The notes beneath the pieces were generated by a model, which did not search any database, was not told the origin of the DNA, and saw nothing but the letters and a program-made list of their open reading frames with translations. DNA of 64,000 nt. Source: Spirochaetota bacterium. Lineage in GTDB: Bacteria > Spirochaetota > UBA4802 > UBA5550. This document shows positions 45,941-54,161 of the stretch, one piece after another. Both the position numbers and the translations under genes were made by a program. Positions within the stretch are counted from its first letter, which is position 1, and the number at the start of each line of letters is the position of its first letter. The stretch spans positions 124,001-188,000 of the forward strand of contig JAGNKX010000009.1 of assembly GCA_017999915.1 (NCBI GenBank), in the 5' to 3' direction.

Positions 45941-46537
45941 CTATTTTAATACTACAATTTCAACTATATAAGTCAATAAAAATTATAACAACCAGACGGT
46001 TGAACAGTAATTAATTGTTATTTAATCTTTTCGTAAAAATTTAATTATACATTTTTTACAATATATTCATATTAAGATTTTTAAATACTGATATTCTTTG
46101 AATAATACATTAGTTTATAACACTATCACTTTAAACATAAGTAAAAAAGGCCATACAGGATCAGTAAAGCATCTATACCAGCCATGATGTAAATTATAAC
46201 CGGCTCTATGATTATTAAGAAAATTGGGAATCATGGATGCAGTGCTGTTCATCACTTTAGAGCTCCGGTATAAAAAACAGGTAACCTGCAAACCGGATTA
46301 TATACATCAATTTTCGGCTAACAGATGTTAGTATTTATATAAAAAGCATCCTGGTCTTGTAAAAAGCGTCATATCATTAATATGCAATAATGTCACAATT
46401 ATAATAAAGCTGCTCCATTGGGGCCACATCAAACTTTTTCTAATTGAAATGTCTGGCATAGCTTTATATACTGCCTCATGTCAGTGGCACAATCGATAAA
46501 GACAATATACAATTCTGTCCAGATCCAGGGAACAACG

Positions 46538-47167
46538 ATGCAGCTTAAAAAGAACGAAATTCGCAAACAACGTCTTATCGAAGCGGCAAAGAAATTATTT
46601 TCGGAAAAAGGCTTTTACAGCACCTATGTCGATGAAATCATTAAGGAAGCCGGCGTCGGCAAAGGCACCTTTTACAGAAATTTCAAGAACAAGGAGGATA
46701 TTTTCGTATCGCTTCTCTTCATGTTCCTCAATGACTGGCAGAGTTCCGTTTCCATCGGCATAGATAAAAACATATCCACGTCCTATATCGATTACATCAA
46801 AAAAGTCGCGCTGGAAAGCTTTATCTTTTTTAAAAAAAACGAAGAGCTGTCAAACCTCTACTTTCGCATAGCCCCCGGCCTGAGCGCAATCATCGAGCCC
46901 TATTTAAAGAATTTCGAAATCCAGATGCTCGATTACATCATCAAAGATCTTGAAAAAGCGCGCGACCTCGGATATCTCGACAAATCCTTCAATGTCAAAC
47001 TGGCGGCGAATATCGTGGCAGGGGCTTTTTTCCGGGTTCATTATTACTATTTTACCCTTAAAAGCGACGAAGCGGCATCGTCGAACATTGAAGAGCTGGT
47101 GAACGAGTTTTTCAACATGCTGTTTTTCGGCGTCCTCTACAAGAACAGGCAGCCTGCGCAGTCCTGA
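46538..47167 (+). CDS. TetR-family regulator 1 (paralogue of TetR2)
   Basis: 209 residues. The start at 46538 has AGGGA eight bases upstream; an earlier ATG at 46478 adds a tail unlike the family. The helix-turn-helix is RKQRLIEAAKKLFSEKGFYS then YVDEIIKEAGVGKGTFYRNF and KNKEDIF. The ligand domain has a segment shared with TetR2 (LRIGPGL type: YFRIAPGLSAIIEPYLKNFE) and LAANIVAGAFFRVHYYYF. It is divergent from ferredoxin B, whose promoter has ACCTGACGCGTCAGGT. No matching site is visible directly before its own start. Confidence 0.88.
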   Translation: MQLKKNEIRKQRLIEAAKKLFSEKGFYSTYVDEIIKEAGVGKGTFYRNFKNKEDIFVSLLFMFLNDWQSSVSIGIDKNISTSYIDYIKKVALESFIFFKKNEELSNLYFRIAPGLSAIIEPYLKNFEIQMLDYIIKDLEKARDLGYLDKSFNVKLAANIVAGAFFRVHYYYFTLKSDEAASSNIEELVNEFFNMLFFGVLYKNRQPAQS

Positions 47168-47185
47168 ATCAGCACAAAATGCCCC

Positions 47186-47206
47186 GGTAAGGCTTCCTGC
47201 CTTACC
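47186..47206. terminator. Hairpin after TetR1, no T-run
   Basis: GGTAAGGC, TTCCT and GCCTTACC form a perfect 8-bp stem 18 bases past the stop. There is no T-tract on either strand, so terminator function is uncertain. Confidence 0.45.
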
Positions 47207-47259
47207 AGGGCTTCAATCGTTACATCCTATGTGGGGTTCTACAGGGCAATATGCCCGAC

Positions 47260-48147
47260 TCATGCCATCACTTTTTCTTTTATTCTGTCAAGGTCCAGCG
47301 GAAGCGGCTTGCCGGAATCGACGTACAATTCCAGAGCTCCATTAGGGCAGCTCTCAACGCAGAGCTCGCATCCCCTGCACTCAGCGCTGCCGTATTCCCG
47401 TTTCCCGCCGTTAAATGTAATCGAGCCAAAATGGCAGACCGTGGCGCAGGTGCCGCATTGTTTGCATTTCTTCGGATCGTGTTTCACGGAATAGCCCGAT
47501 GTGGTCGACACGGGCACCACGCCGTCGCCCAGCTTTTTGGTGAGCCGAGTCGCGATAAGGCTGAGGCAGTAATCGGGATGGCAGGTACATATGACGCCGG
47601 TGCTCCCGCCGGTGGCCACCTTGAAAAACGACTGGTTTATGTATTTCTTTTTTCTCAGCCGGGAAATTATCTCCAGCGCCTCCTTCTGGGTCACCCTTCG
47701 CGCGTTATACTTCTTGTTATCCAGCCAGAATTGAGCGGCCTTGCCGACCATGAAGCATGAGTTCAGGTCTTCCTGGGGGGCGCCGGTCGATTTTTTACAG
47801 GGACAATCCATCACCGCGATGAATTCTGGTTCCTGGAATATTATCTTCGTCGCATACTTATATGGTATAATCTGTTTGTTTTCATCTGAAATAAGACGAA
47901 GGTCCTGGTTCAGCTCGAATATCTTTCTCGTGTCCTTCATCGACAGGACTTTTGAATGATAGCGATGAAAGATGAAATTGGCCACCGGTTTCAGCGGCTT
48001 GAACCACATGAAGCGCTTCAGGGCGAGAACTCCGGTGGTGAGCGTTTTTATGTAAGGATAATAGTATCGAAAATAGATATAATTATGGATAGCCCTGTCA
48101 TAGCGGCGGCCATGCTTCTTAAAAATATCTTTCGTCGATTGTTTCAT
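47260..48147 (-). CDS. Polyferredoxin-like 4Fe-4S protein C (canonical)
   Basis: 295 residues. Same layout as B: HGRRYDRAIHNYIYFRYYYP near the N-terminus, VMDCPCKKSTG, NSCFMVG, GSTGVICTCHPDYCLSL. Two canonical ferredoxin motifs follow (CKQCGTCATVCHFGS and CRGCELCVESCPNGA). It is the last gene of the operon D-GMC2-C, separated from GMC2 by a hairpin with a T-rich tail (48167-48215), so it may be expressed at a lower level. GGAGG precedes the ATG. Confidence 0.86.
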   Translation of the reverse strand: MKQSTKDIFKKHGRRYDRAIHNYIYFRYYYPYIKTLTTGVLALKRFMWFKPLKPVANFIFHRYHSKVLSMKDTRKIFELNQDLRLISDENKQIIPYKYATKIIFQEPEFIAVMDCPCKKSTGAPQEDLNSCFMVGKAAQFWLDNKKYNARRVTQKEALEIISRLRKKKYINQSFFKVATGGSTGVICTCHPDYCLSLIATRLTKKLGDGVVPVSTTSGYSVKHDPKKCKQCGTCATVCHFGSITFNGGKREYGSAECRGCELCVESCPNGALELYVDSGKPLPLDLDRIKEKVMA

Positions 48148-48166
48148 GGTTCCTCCCGTCAGATAA

Positions 48167-48215
48167 TGCCAAAAACGACAAAGATGGCCAATCCCACTGT
48201 CAGGGATCGGCCATC
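48167..48215 (-). terminator. Intra-operon hairpin with T-rich tail between GMC2 and ferredoxin C
   Basis: GATGGCCAATCCC (48183-48195) pairs with GGGATCGGCCATC (48203-48215) at 12 of 13 positions. On the minus strand the hairpin is followed by TTTGTCGTTTTTGG. It looks like a partial terminator that lowers downstream expression. Confidence 0.55.
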
Positions 48216-48224
48216 CGGTATTAC

Positions 48225-49520
48225 CTATTTAAGCCTTTTATCCAGGTGCTTCGCGAGCCTCTTGCCGAGGGACACCACGGTCCAGACCACGGGCGCGCCC
48301 AGGGACGACGGGAACACGCTGGCGTCGCAGCAGTAAAGGTCCTTGATCTGCGTCTCCAGGTTGGTGTCCAGCACATGGCCGATGCGGCAGGTCGCGGACG
48401 GATGGGCGCCGGCGGCCTTCATCGGATAGACGCTGCTCTCCTTGGCGCCGGCCTTCTTGAAGATCTTCGTGATGATCTCCACGCCCTTGTCGATCTTCTT
48501 CTGGTCGTTGGCCGTGAGGGGCTTGGAAAAGGCCCTCCCCTTTTTGATCTCGCCGGTGGTATCGTCCTGCACCTTCACCATGATGCTGGTATACCGCATG
48601 AAGTTGGCCATCTTCAAAAGATGCGTGGGTCCCGACAGCGCGATAATCCCCAGGAAGAGCGCCCAGTTCGGGGCCACCGGCAGGATGCAGAGGCCGTCCT
48701 CGTCATAGTGCTCGATGGTACCCACGCTCATCGGCGTGGCCCCCAGGGAGTTGGTGCCGGGGATGATCCCCTGCACGAAGGAGAGCCAGTCGCAGCAGAG
48801 GCCCTTGCCCGCCTCCTCGATGCCGGCGCCCCGGAGCATATGCACGTTGTTCAGGCCCCCCGAGGAGAGGACCACCGCCTTGCCGTAGTACCGCTCGCCG
48901 TTCTTCAGGGCAACGCCCACGGCCCTGCCGTTCTCCACGATCACGTCCTTCACGTTGGCGTGGAGCTTCAGGTCCGCGCCGCCGGCCACCGCCTCGTCGC
49001 CGAAGACGCGGCCGGTCCACTTCGCCCCGGTCTTGCACCCGAGCATGCAGTTGCCGGAGCCGCTGCACTTGCCCGGATCGATGAACTTCTCCACCTTCTG
49101 CCAGTGGTAGCCCAGGCTGTTGGCCGCCTCCAGCAGGCGCATGTTGTTCTCGCCGATCAGCTCGTCCGGCATCGGCTGGATCCACATCTCGCTCTTCGCC
49201 TCGGCCGCCTCTTTAGCAAGGTCGATCCCCAGGGGGGCGAATATCTTCTTGGGCGGCGGCACCGCGCACCCGGCGGCTATGTTCGAGGCGCCGCCGTAGT
49301 TGTTCACGAAAATGACTATATCCTTGTAGTTGCGCAGCAGGGTCGGCAGGTCGATCATGGTCGCCACCGTGGCCGTATTGCCCAGCCACTCCATGCGGCC
49401 GCCCTTCTCGAGGAGAAGGACCTTCTTTCCCTTCTTCGTCATCTCCCGGGCCACGGTGCAGCCGGCGGCCCCGCTCCCCACTACGATCACGTCGTATTCC
49501 TTTCTTTGCTCCTTCTTCAT
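48225..49520 (-). CDS. GMC-type FAD oxidoreductase, copy 2
   Basis: 431 residues, identical to copy 1 at 43574 except at the ends (start MKKEQRKEYD instead of MKKEQKKQYD, end RLAKHLDKRLK instead of RLSKHLDARLK). FAD motif, Cys-rich segment and GMC C-terminal domain as there. It lies between ferredoxin D (21 bp upstream) and ferredoxin C (77 bp downstream), giving an operon of two Fe-S proteins around one flavoenzyme. GGAG precedes the ATG. Confidence 0.88.
   Translation of the reverse strand: MKKEQRKEYDVIVVGSGAAGCTVAREMTKKGKKVLLLEKGGRMEWLGNTATVATMIDLPTLLRNYKDIVIFVNNYGGASNIAAGCAVPPPKKIFAPLGIDLAKEAAEAKSEMWIQPMPDELIGENNMRLLEAANSLGYHWQKVEKFIDPGKCSGSGNCMLGCKTGAKWTGRVFGDEAVAGGADLKLHANVKDVIVENGRAVGVALKNGERYYGKAVVLSSGGLNNVHMLRGAGIEEAGKGLCCDWLSFVQGIIPGTNSLGATPMSVGTIEHYDEDGLCILPVAPNWALFLGIIALSGPTHLLKMANFMRYTSIMVKVQDDTTGEIKKGRAFSKPLTANDQKKIDKGVEIITKIFKKAGAKESSVYPMKAAGAHPSATCRIGHVLDTNLETQIKDLYCCDASVFPSSLGAPVVWTVVSLGKRLAKHLDKRLK
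48256..49498 (-). repeat. 1.24-kb duplicated DNA block, copy 2
   Basis: Counterpart of 43605-44847 at offset 4651. Edges fall inside the gene, not at its borders, as expected for gene conversion between paralogues. Confidence 0.88.
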
Positions 49521-49541
49521 GGTAATGCTCCAGATAAAAAA

Positions 49542-50447
49542 TTAATTAGGCGTGACAAATTCTTTTTTCACGATATCAATATCAAGGGGAACCGTTTTGG
49601 CCGCATCCCTGTAGAAGGAGAGGGCCTTTTCCGGGCAGCGCTCCACGCAGAGCTCGCAGCCGATACAGGCATCCTTGTCGTAGATCCATTTTTTGGAGGC
49701 CTTATCCACCTTGATCGCTCCAACGGGACACACCTCTTCACAGGTGCCGTGCCATTTGCATTTCTTCTCCTTGAACTCAACCGAGTATCCAGAATCCGCG
49801 TTCATGGTGAACTTATTGTCGAATTTCTTCGCGAATTTCGTGGCCAGGAGGGACACGCAAGTGTCGGGGTGGCAGTTGCAGATGACTCCGGTGCTGCCGC
49901 CGGTGGCCACCTTGAAGAACGCCTGGGTGAGATAACCCATCCCCCTGAATTTTTCTATCAGCGCCAGGGCATCCTTCTGGCTGATCTTCTTCGCGTTGTA
50001 CTTCTTCCCATGCTCCAGCCAGAAAGATGAGAGCCCCTTTCCGACTGCAAGGCAGGACAATATATTCTCATCCTTATCGCCCAGCGCGACCTTGCAGGGA
50101 CAGTCCATGACCGCGATATGCTCCGGTTCCATGAACAGGATCTTGTGGGCATATTTAAAGGGCACAATCTTTTTGTTCTGGGCGGATATGGCCGATATAT
50201 TCTCGTTCAGCGTGAATATCTTTTTTGTATCGCCGAAGGATAGAACTTTAGAGTGATACCGCGACAGGGCCATTGAGAGGATCAGGTTGAGGGGCTTGAA
50301 CCATGAAAGATACTTTGATAGGTATTTAAAGAGATAATAAACAAATTTCACATAGGGATGATAGAACTTGAAATAAATATAATTATGAATGAACCGATCA
50401 AATCTCCATCCATGCTTCTTCATCATAATCTTTGTTGATGCTTTCAT
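49542..50447 (-). CDS. Polyferredoxin-like 4Fe-4S protein D (His variant)
   Basis: 301 residues. IHNYIYFKFYHPYVKFVYYL, VMDCPCKVALGDKDEN, LSCLAVG and GSTGVICNCHPDTCVSL repeat the layout of B. The first ferredoxin motif is CKWHGTCEEVCPVGA, where the second Cys is His as in A. The second, CIGCELCVERCPEKA, is canonical. It opens the operon D-GMC2-C. TetR2 is divergent and two dyads lie between them. Overall it resembles B more than A, so the shared His is either convergent or anciently retained. Confidence 0.86.
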   Translation of the reverse strand: MKASTKIMMKKHGWRFDRFIHNYIYFKFYHPYVKFVYYLFKYLSKYLSWFKPLNLILSMALSRYHSKVLSFGDTKKIFTLNENISAISAQNKKIVPFKYAHKILFMEPEHIAVMDCPCKVALGDKDENILSCLAVGKGLSSFWLEHGKKYNAKKISQKDALALIEKFRGMGYLTQAFFKVATGGSTGVICNCHPDTCVSLLATKFAKKFDNKFTMNADSGYSVEFKEKKCKWHGTCEEVCPVGAIKVDKASKKWIYDKDACIGCELCVERCPEKALSFYRDAAKTVPLDIDIVKKEFVTPN

Positions 50448-50616
50448 GCTGTATCACTCCATATTTAATATTTTTCTTGTTGGACAATGATACTGATAGT
50501 GTCACTAATATTCATGATATTAAAATGTGTGCTTTTTCAATAATTTTGATTGGACAATCAACCAATCACTTAAATAACATATAAAATATCAATGTATACT
50601 GTCAACAAAAAATAAT

Positions 50617-50630
50617 CCGGACTCGTCCGG
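50617..50630. promoter_or_regulatory. Operator dyad of regulon 2
   Basis: CCGGAC, TC and GTCCGG form a perfect dyad in the 290-bp gap between ferredoxin D and TetR2. It differs clearly from the regulon-1 palindrome. Confidence 0.6.
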
Positions 50631-50644
50631 TCTGATATATATTA

Positions 50645-50706
50645 TTGACAAAATATGATTATTTCTATAAAATGTCAATAAAAAATACCGTCCGATCGGT
50701 ATTTTT
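50645..50706 (+). promoter_or_regulatory. TetR2 promoter with overlapping downstream operator
   Basis: TTGACA (50645-50650) and TAAAAT (50668-50673) are spaced by 17 bases. AAAAATACCG, TCCGAT and CGGTATTTTT (50681-50706) form a perfect inverted repeat with 10-base arms just after the expected start point. The long ATG frame beginning at 50645 thus starts inside the promoter. Confidence 0.7.
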
Positions 50707-50737
50707 CACAACATTTTCAGGAGTTTTTTACCCAATC

Positions 50738-51373
50738 ATGCAAAAAAGAATGAAAGGAGAACTCAGAAAGAATCAAATCCTTGAATGTTCAAAGAAAATA
50801 TTCTCAGAAAAAGGCTATTATGAGACATATGTAGAAGAAGTAATCAAGGAAGCCAAGGTCGGAAAAGGTACTTTTTACCTTTATTTTAAGAATAAAGAGG
50901 ATCTGTTTATATCCCTCCTCATCAAATTCCTCAAGGAATGGGAGGAAGTTGCTTCCATTGATATTTCAGAAATCAGGGAAGATAATATCCATGAAATGTT
51001 GAAGATTCTTATCAGGAGAAGCTTCAAATTTTTCAAAGAGAATGAGGATCTTTGCAATATATATCTCCGAATAGGGCCGGGACTCAATAAAATCTTCGAG
51101 CCTTACCTGGTTCGTTTTGAACAGCAGTTGTTGGATTATATCATGATTTATATCAAGGAAGGCATCAAACTGGGCATAGTGAAGCCGGATATTGATGTCG
51201 AACTCGCCGCCAACATCGCCGCAGGGGCCTTTCTCCGGGTTGATTATTACTATTTTGTGGTTAAAAAGAGCAATGGAGATGGGCTGCTCAATATTGAAAA
51301 AATGGCCGATGAGTTTTACCAGATTATCATGGGCGGCATTTTGGTCAGTCGTCTATCATCGCAACAGCCCTGA
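50738..51373 (+). CDS. TetR-family regulator 2 (paralogue of TetR1)
   Basis: 211 residues. The start at 50738 is the first ATG after the promoter and operator. The DNA-binding domain is RKNQILECSKKIFSEKGYYE then YVEEVIKEAKVGKGTFYLYF and KNKEDLF. The ligand domain holds IYLRIGPGLNKIFEPYLVRF and LAANIAAGAFLRVDYYYF, close to TetR1. The two paralogues have diverged enough to plausibly recognise different operators. Its 3' end overlaps the convergent cyclase-family gene by 29 bp. Confidence 0.88.
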   Translation: MQKRMKGELRKNQILECSKKIFSEKGYYETYVEEVIKEAKVGKGTFYLYFKNKEDLFISLLIKFLKEWEEVASIDISEIREDNIHEMLKILIRRSFKFFKENEDLCNIYLRIGPGLNKIFEPYLVRFEQQLLDYIMIYIKEGIKLGIVKPDIDVELAANIAAGAFLRVDYYYFVVKKSNGDGLLNIEKMADEFYQIIMGGILVSRLSSQQP

Positions 51374-52121
51374 TCCAACCAGCACTGGCGCCCTTGATTT
51401 TAATCGGAAAACAATGAAAGGTGAATCCTTGGGCCGGCAATTTGTCAAGATTCGTCAGTTTTTCAATATGACAGTATCCCTTTTCAATGCTTGCAAAATG
51501 CCCTTCCCAGATAATTGATGGATCCCGAGTTTCCTTGAATTCTTTAGCAATAAGCGGCAGGGGCCTGTCCCAGCTCCAGGCGTCGGTCCCTACAACATGT
51601 ATGCCGCGGTCGCATAGCCAAAGGGTGGCTTCCTTCCCCATGCCACAGCCCTTGAGCAGGTACTCCGGCTTTCCCCACCATTTGTCGGCGCCGGTATTCA
51701 CCAGCACGATTTCCCCTTCGGCAGGATCGTGGCCGATGTCCCTGAAGGCCTGTTCCATGTCCCTCGCCGTGATCAGGTAGCCGTCGCCAAAATGACGGAA
51801 ATCAAGCTTCACCCCGCGGCCGATACACCATTCCAGGGGAACCTCGTCGATCGTAAGGGATCGCACCCCCTTATCCATGGTGGGATGGTAATGCCAGGGC
51901 GCGTCAAGGTGAGTGCCCCCATGGGTGCTCAGAGTGACGATCTCGACAGCCCAGCCCTTGCCGCCGGGGAGGTCCTTTTTCGGATCGATATCGGGAAAGA
52001 AGAGCTTCATCTGTTCAGCGCCGGAATCATGACCCAGGTACTGTATCTTGGGAATCATCATCGGCGGATCCGAGGGAAGGTCGTTTTCTATGGCAATGCT
52101 GCAGTCGATAAGCTTCGGCAT
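51345..52121 (-). CDS. Cyclase-family (kynurenine-formamidase-like) metal hydrolase
   Basis: 258 residues. The start at 52121 has GGAG seven bases upstream. STHGGTHLDAPWHYHP (~65-80) is the HGGTHxDxPxH metal motif of the Cyclase/KynB family, and GAEQMKLFFPDIDP, VEIVTLSTHG and HVVGTDAWSWD support it. The family includes arylformamidase and other amide or lactone hydrolases. It lies at the 3' end of the group with the B12-radical SAM and HDAC-like genes; the substrate is unknown. Confidence 0.88.
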   Translation of the reverse strand: MPKLIDCSIAIENDLPSDPPMMIPKIQYLGHDSGAEQMKLFFPDIDPKKDLPGGKGWAVEIVTLSTHGGTHLDAPWHYHPTMDKGVRSLTIDEVPLEWCIGRGVKLDFRHFGDGYLITARDMEQAFRDIGHDPAEGEIVLVNTGADKWWGKPEYLLKGCGMGKEATLWLCDRGIHVVGTDAWSWDRPLPLIAKEFKETRDPSIIWEGHFASIEKGYCHIEKLTNLDKLPAQGFTFHCFPIKIKGASAGWIRAVAMIDD

Positions 52122-52171
52122 AATCATTCTCCTTTGATTTTTTATATCCTGCCGGCTTCAGATCCCCTGAT

Positions 52172-54100
52172 CTATCCGGAGGCCATATCGCGGGCGTATC
52201 GTTTCACGTGATCAAGGGCATCGAGCATTTCCCGCTCGAAACCGAAGGGCGGGGATTCGGGAAAAGCCAAGTCACCCGGCTCCAAGGCCCCGCGCGGTTT
52301 AGCCAGGCTCCTTTCACAGCACAGGGTGATATTCTCGCGCTGGACATCATCGAACTCTTCTATACTATCAAGGCGGTCCGAATAATCTATCATCGCGTCG
52401 AGGACTACGCGGTACAACTCTTCCATTGAGGAAGCCGACTGCCTGACGCGCAAATATGCAGTTCTGAATATATCCTTATAATGTTCACGAAAATTGGCGG
52501 ATAGGGGGACTTCCGGCGGCAGCACGGTTACGCCATCGGCATTGGCGCGCTCCCAGGCCGCCTGTTCCCGGGCGACAGCGATGCTGTGGGTATCTCGGAT
52601 CCGGTCCATGATATAGCGCGTGTACAGGAAGATCGCCTTCGGCACCAGGTGCCTCCCCCTGGACGATGCTGCCCGGAACAGGGTAAAAAAGGCCTCCCGG
52701 TCCTCCTTCGGAACTCCCGTCGAATAATATTTGAATACCCTGAAGAGCATCCCCCTGATGGACCAGAGGCCGCCCAGGCCGGGCTCCTTGACCCGTGGTT
52801 TCCGCGTAATGCCGCTGATAAACCCGATGGCGCGCGGCAGGTAGTGCTTCACGGCCGTCACGGTCTCCCAGTACCGCGCCATCCCTTCCATCATTTCAAC
52901 GCGAGTCATGTTTTTGGGGATGATATTGCTTGTTATATCGAGCTGGTCCTTAAGGCGGTCATCGGTCTCCACCAGCCGTCCCTGGCGCTTCAGCTCGTAC
53001 CAGAGCCTGGTACCCGGCGGCGCCATCAGGGGATGGCAGGAGTGGTGCGTGATATTGGCCGATCTCACAAACTCGGCCGTGCGGTCGAAGGTCGCCGTGG
53101 TATCGGCGTCGGAGCCGATGATAAGGTGGCTCTGCACCGCGATCCCGTAGGACTGGATGGTCCGGATCGCCTCCACGATGTCCAGGGTCAGGTTCTGCCT
53201 TTTGTTCATATGCTTCAGCGACTCCGCCTCGAAGGACTCGATGCCGATCTGGAGCTCGAAGAAATTGGAATCGGCCAGAAGCTCCAGGAGCTCCTTGTCC
53301 TGTGCGACCGTTATATCGACCTGGGTCATGAAGCTGAGAGGCATTTTCCGGGAATTGTTGTGGACCACGAGGTCGCGGAGGATTTCCTTCGCGTAGGCCC
53401 GGTTAGCGGTAAAATTATCGTCGGCGATCATGATCATCTTCGCGCCCAGGTCCATGAGGAGCCCGATCTCCCGGATAACCTGGGCCGGGGACTTGCTCCG
53501 GATTTTCCGTCCGTAGGTGTAGATCACGTCGCAGAAGCTGCAGTCGTGGGGGCACCCCCGGGATGTCTGCACGGACACGGCTCCGTACTTCGGGATGTCA
53601 GGGCTGATGAGGTCCCACCGGGGCGCCGGGGTTTTCTCCATGTCCGGTTTCGATATCTGCTGGTATGTTTTCTTGTGGGAGCCGGCCCGGAAGTCGCGGA
53701 TGAACTGCGGCCACGTTTCCTCCGCCTCTCCTATGAAGATGACATCGGCCAGGTCCTTGAGCTTCCGCATCACATTGGTCGTCCCGATCCCGCCGATGAC
53801 GAAGCAGCCTCCCACGCCCCTCCCCTTCACGAATTCGGCTATCTCCAGGGTCCGCCGGAGCTGGTTCGTGATCAGGGAAACGCCGATGATGTCAAAGGCC
53901 CCATTGATGATACTGTCATCGGCGGGGCCGCGCATATGCTCGTCATGGAGGACCAGATCATGGCCGGGAGGGGTGAGGGCAGCCACAGCCGCAAGGGCGT
54001 GGGGAGCGAAAAAGGCGCCGGAATCCATGTAGGGGATGTCCTTCACGGTCCTGCTTATGATATCATCCGTGCCGCTCGGGCTTATTAATAGTATCTTCAA
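52172..54100 (-). CDS. B12-binding-domain radical SAM protein
   Basis: 642 residues with a TTG start (54100) preceded by GGGG. The N-terminal ~140 residues form the B12-binding-type domain (LLISPSGTDDIISR, VGGCFVIGGIGTTNVMRKL). The radical-SAM Cys motif is in SRGCPHDCSFCDVIYTYG (~190), then LGAKMIMIADDNFTANRAYA and FELQIGIESFEAESLKHMN. The last ~200 residues are helical with no recognised domain. Chemistry of such enzymes is C-methylation or ring rearrangement; the substrate cannot be inferred. Adjacent HDAC-like and cyclase-family genes are possible partners. Confidence 0.88.
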   Translation of the reverse strand: MKILLISPSGTDDIISRTVKDIPYMDSGAFFAPHALAAVAALTPPGHDLVLHDEHMRGPADDSIINGAFDIIGVSLITNQLRRTLEIAEFVKGRGVGGCFVIGGIGTTNVMRKLKDLADVIFIGEAEETWPQFIRDFRAGSHKKTYQQISKPDMEKTPAPRWDLISPDIPKYGAVSVQTSRGCPHDCSFCDVIYTYGRKIRSKSPAQVIREIGLLMDLGAKMIMIADDNFTANRAYAKEILRDLVVHNNSRKMPLSFMTQVDITVAQDKELLELLADSNFFELQIGIESFEAESLKHMNKRQNLTLDIVEAIRTIQSYGIAVQSHLIIGSDADTTATFDRTAEFVRSANITHHSCHPLMAPPGTRLWYELKRQGRLVETDDRLKDQLDITSNIIPKNMTRVEMMEGMARYWETVTAVKHYLPRAIGFISGITRKPRVKEPGLGGLWSIRGMLFRVFKYYSTGVPKEDREAFFTLFRAASSRGRHLVPKAIFLYTRYIMDRIRDTHSIAVAREQAAWERANADGVTVLPPEVPLSANFREHYKDIFRTAYLRVRQSASSMEELYRVVLDAMIDYSDRLDSIEEFDDVQRENITLCCERSLAKPRGALEPGDLAFPESPPFGFEREMLDALDHVKRYARDMASG

Positions 54101-54161
54101 TGGTTCCCCGGTGTCATGATAACAAGATCGACGATTCAGATATCGCAGCCGCGGTGAACCG

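Noticed and set aside
45795-46537. A small RNA or gene in the 743-bp divergent gap between ferredoxin B and TetR1
   Set aside because: AT-rich with no frame having a ribosome site and no strong terminator; only the two operator sites could be supported.
48246-50030. A 594-codon plus-strand frame across GMC2 and ferredoxin D
   Set aside because: It is the antisense of two genes with strong motifs; the same shadow occurs over GMC1 because the DNA is identical.
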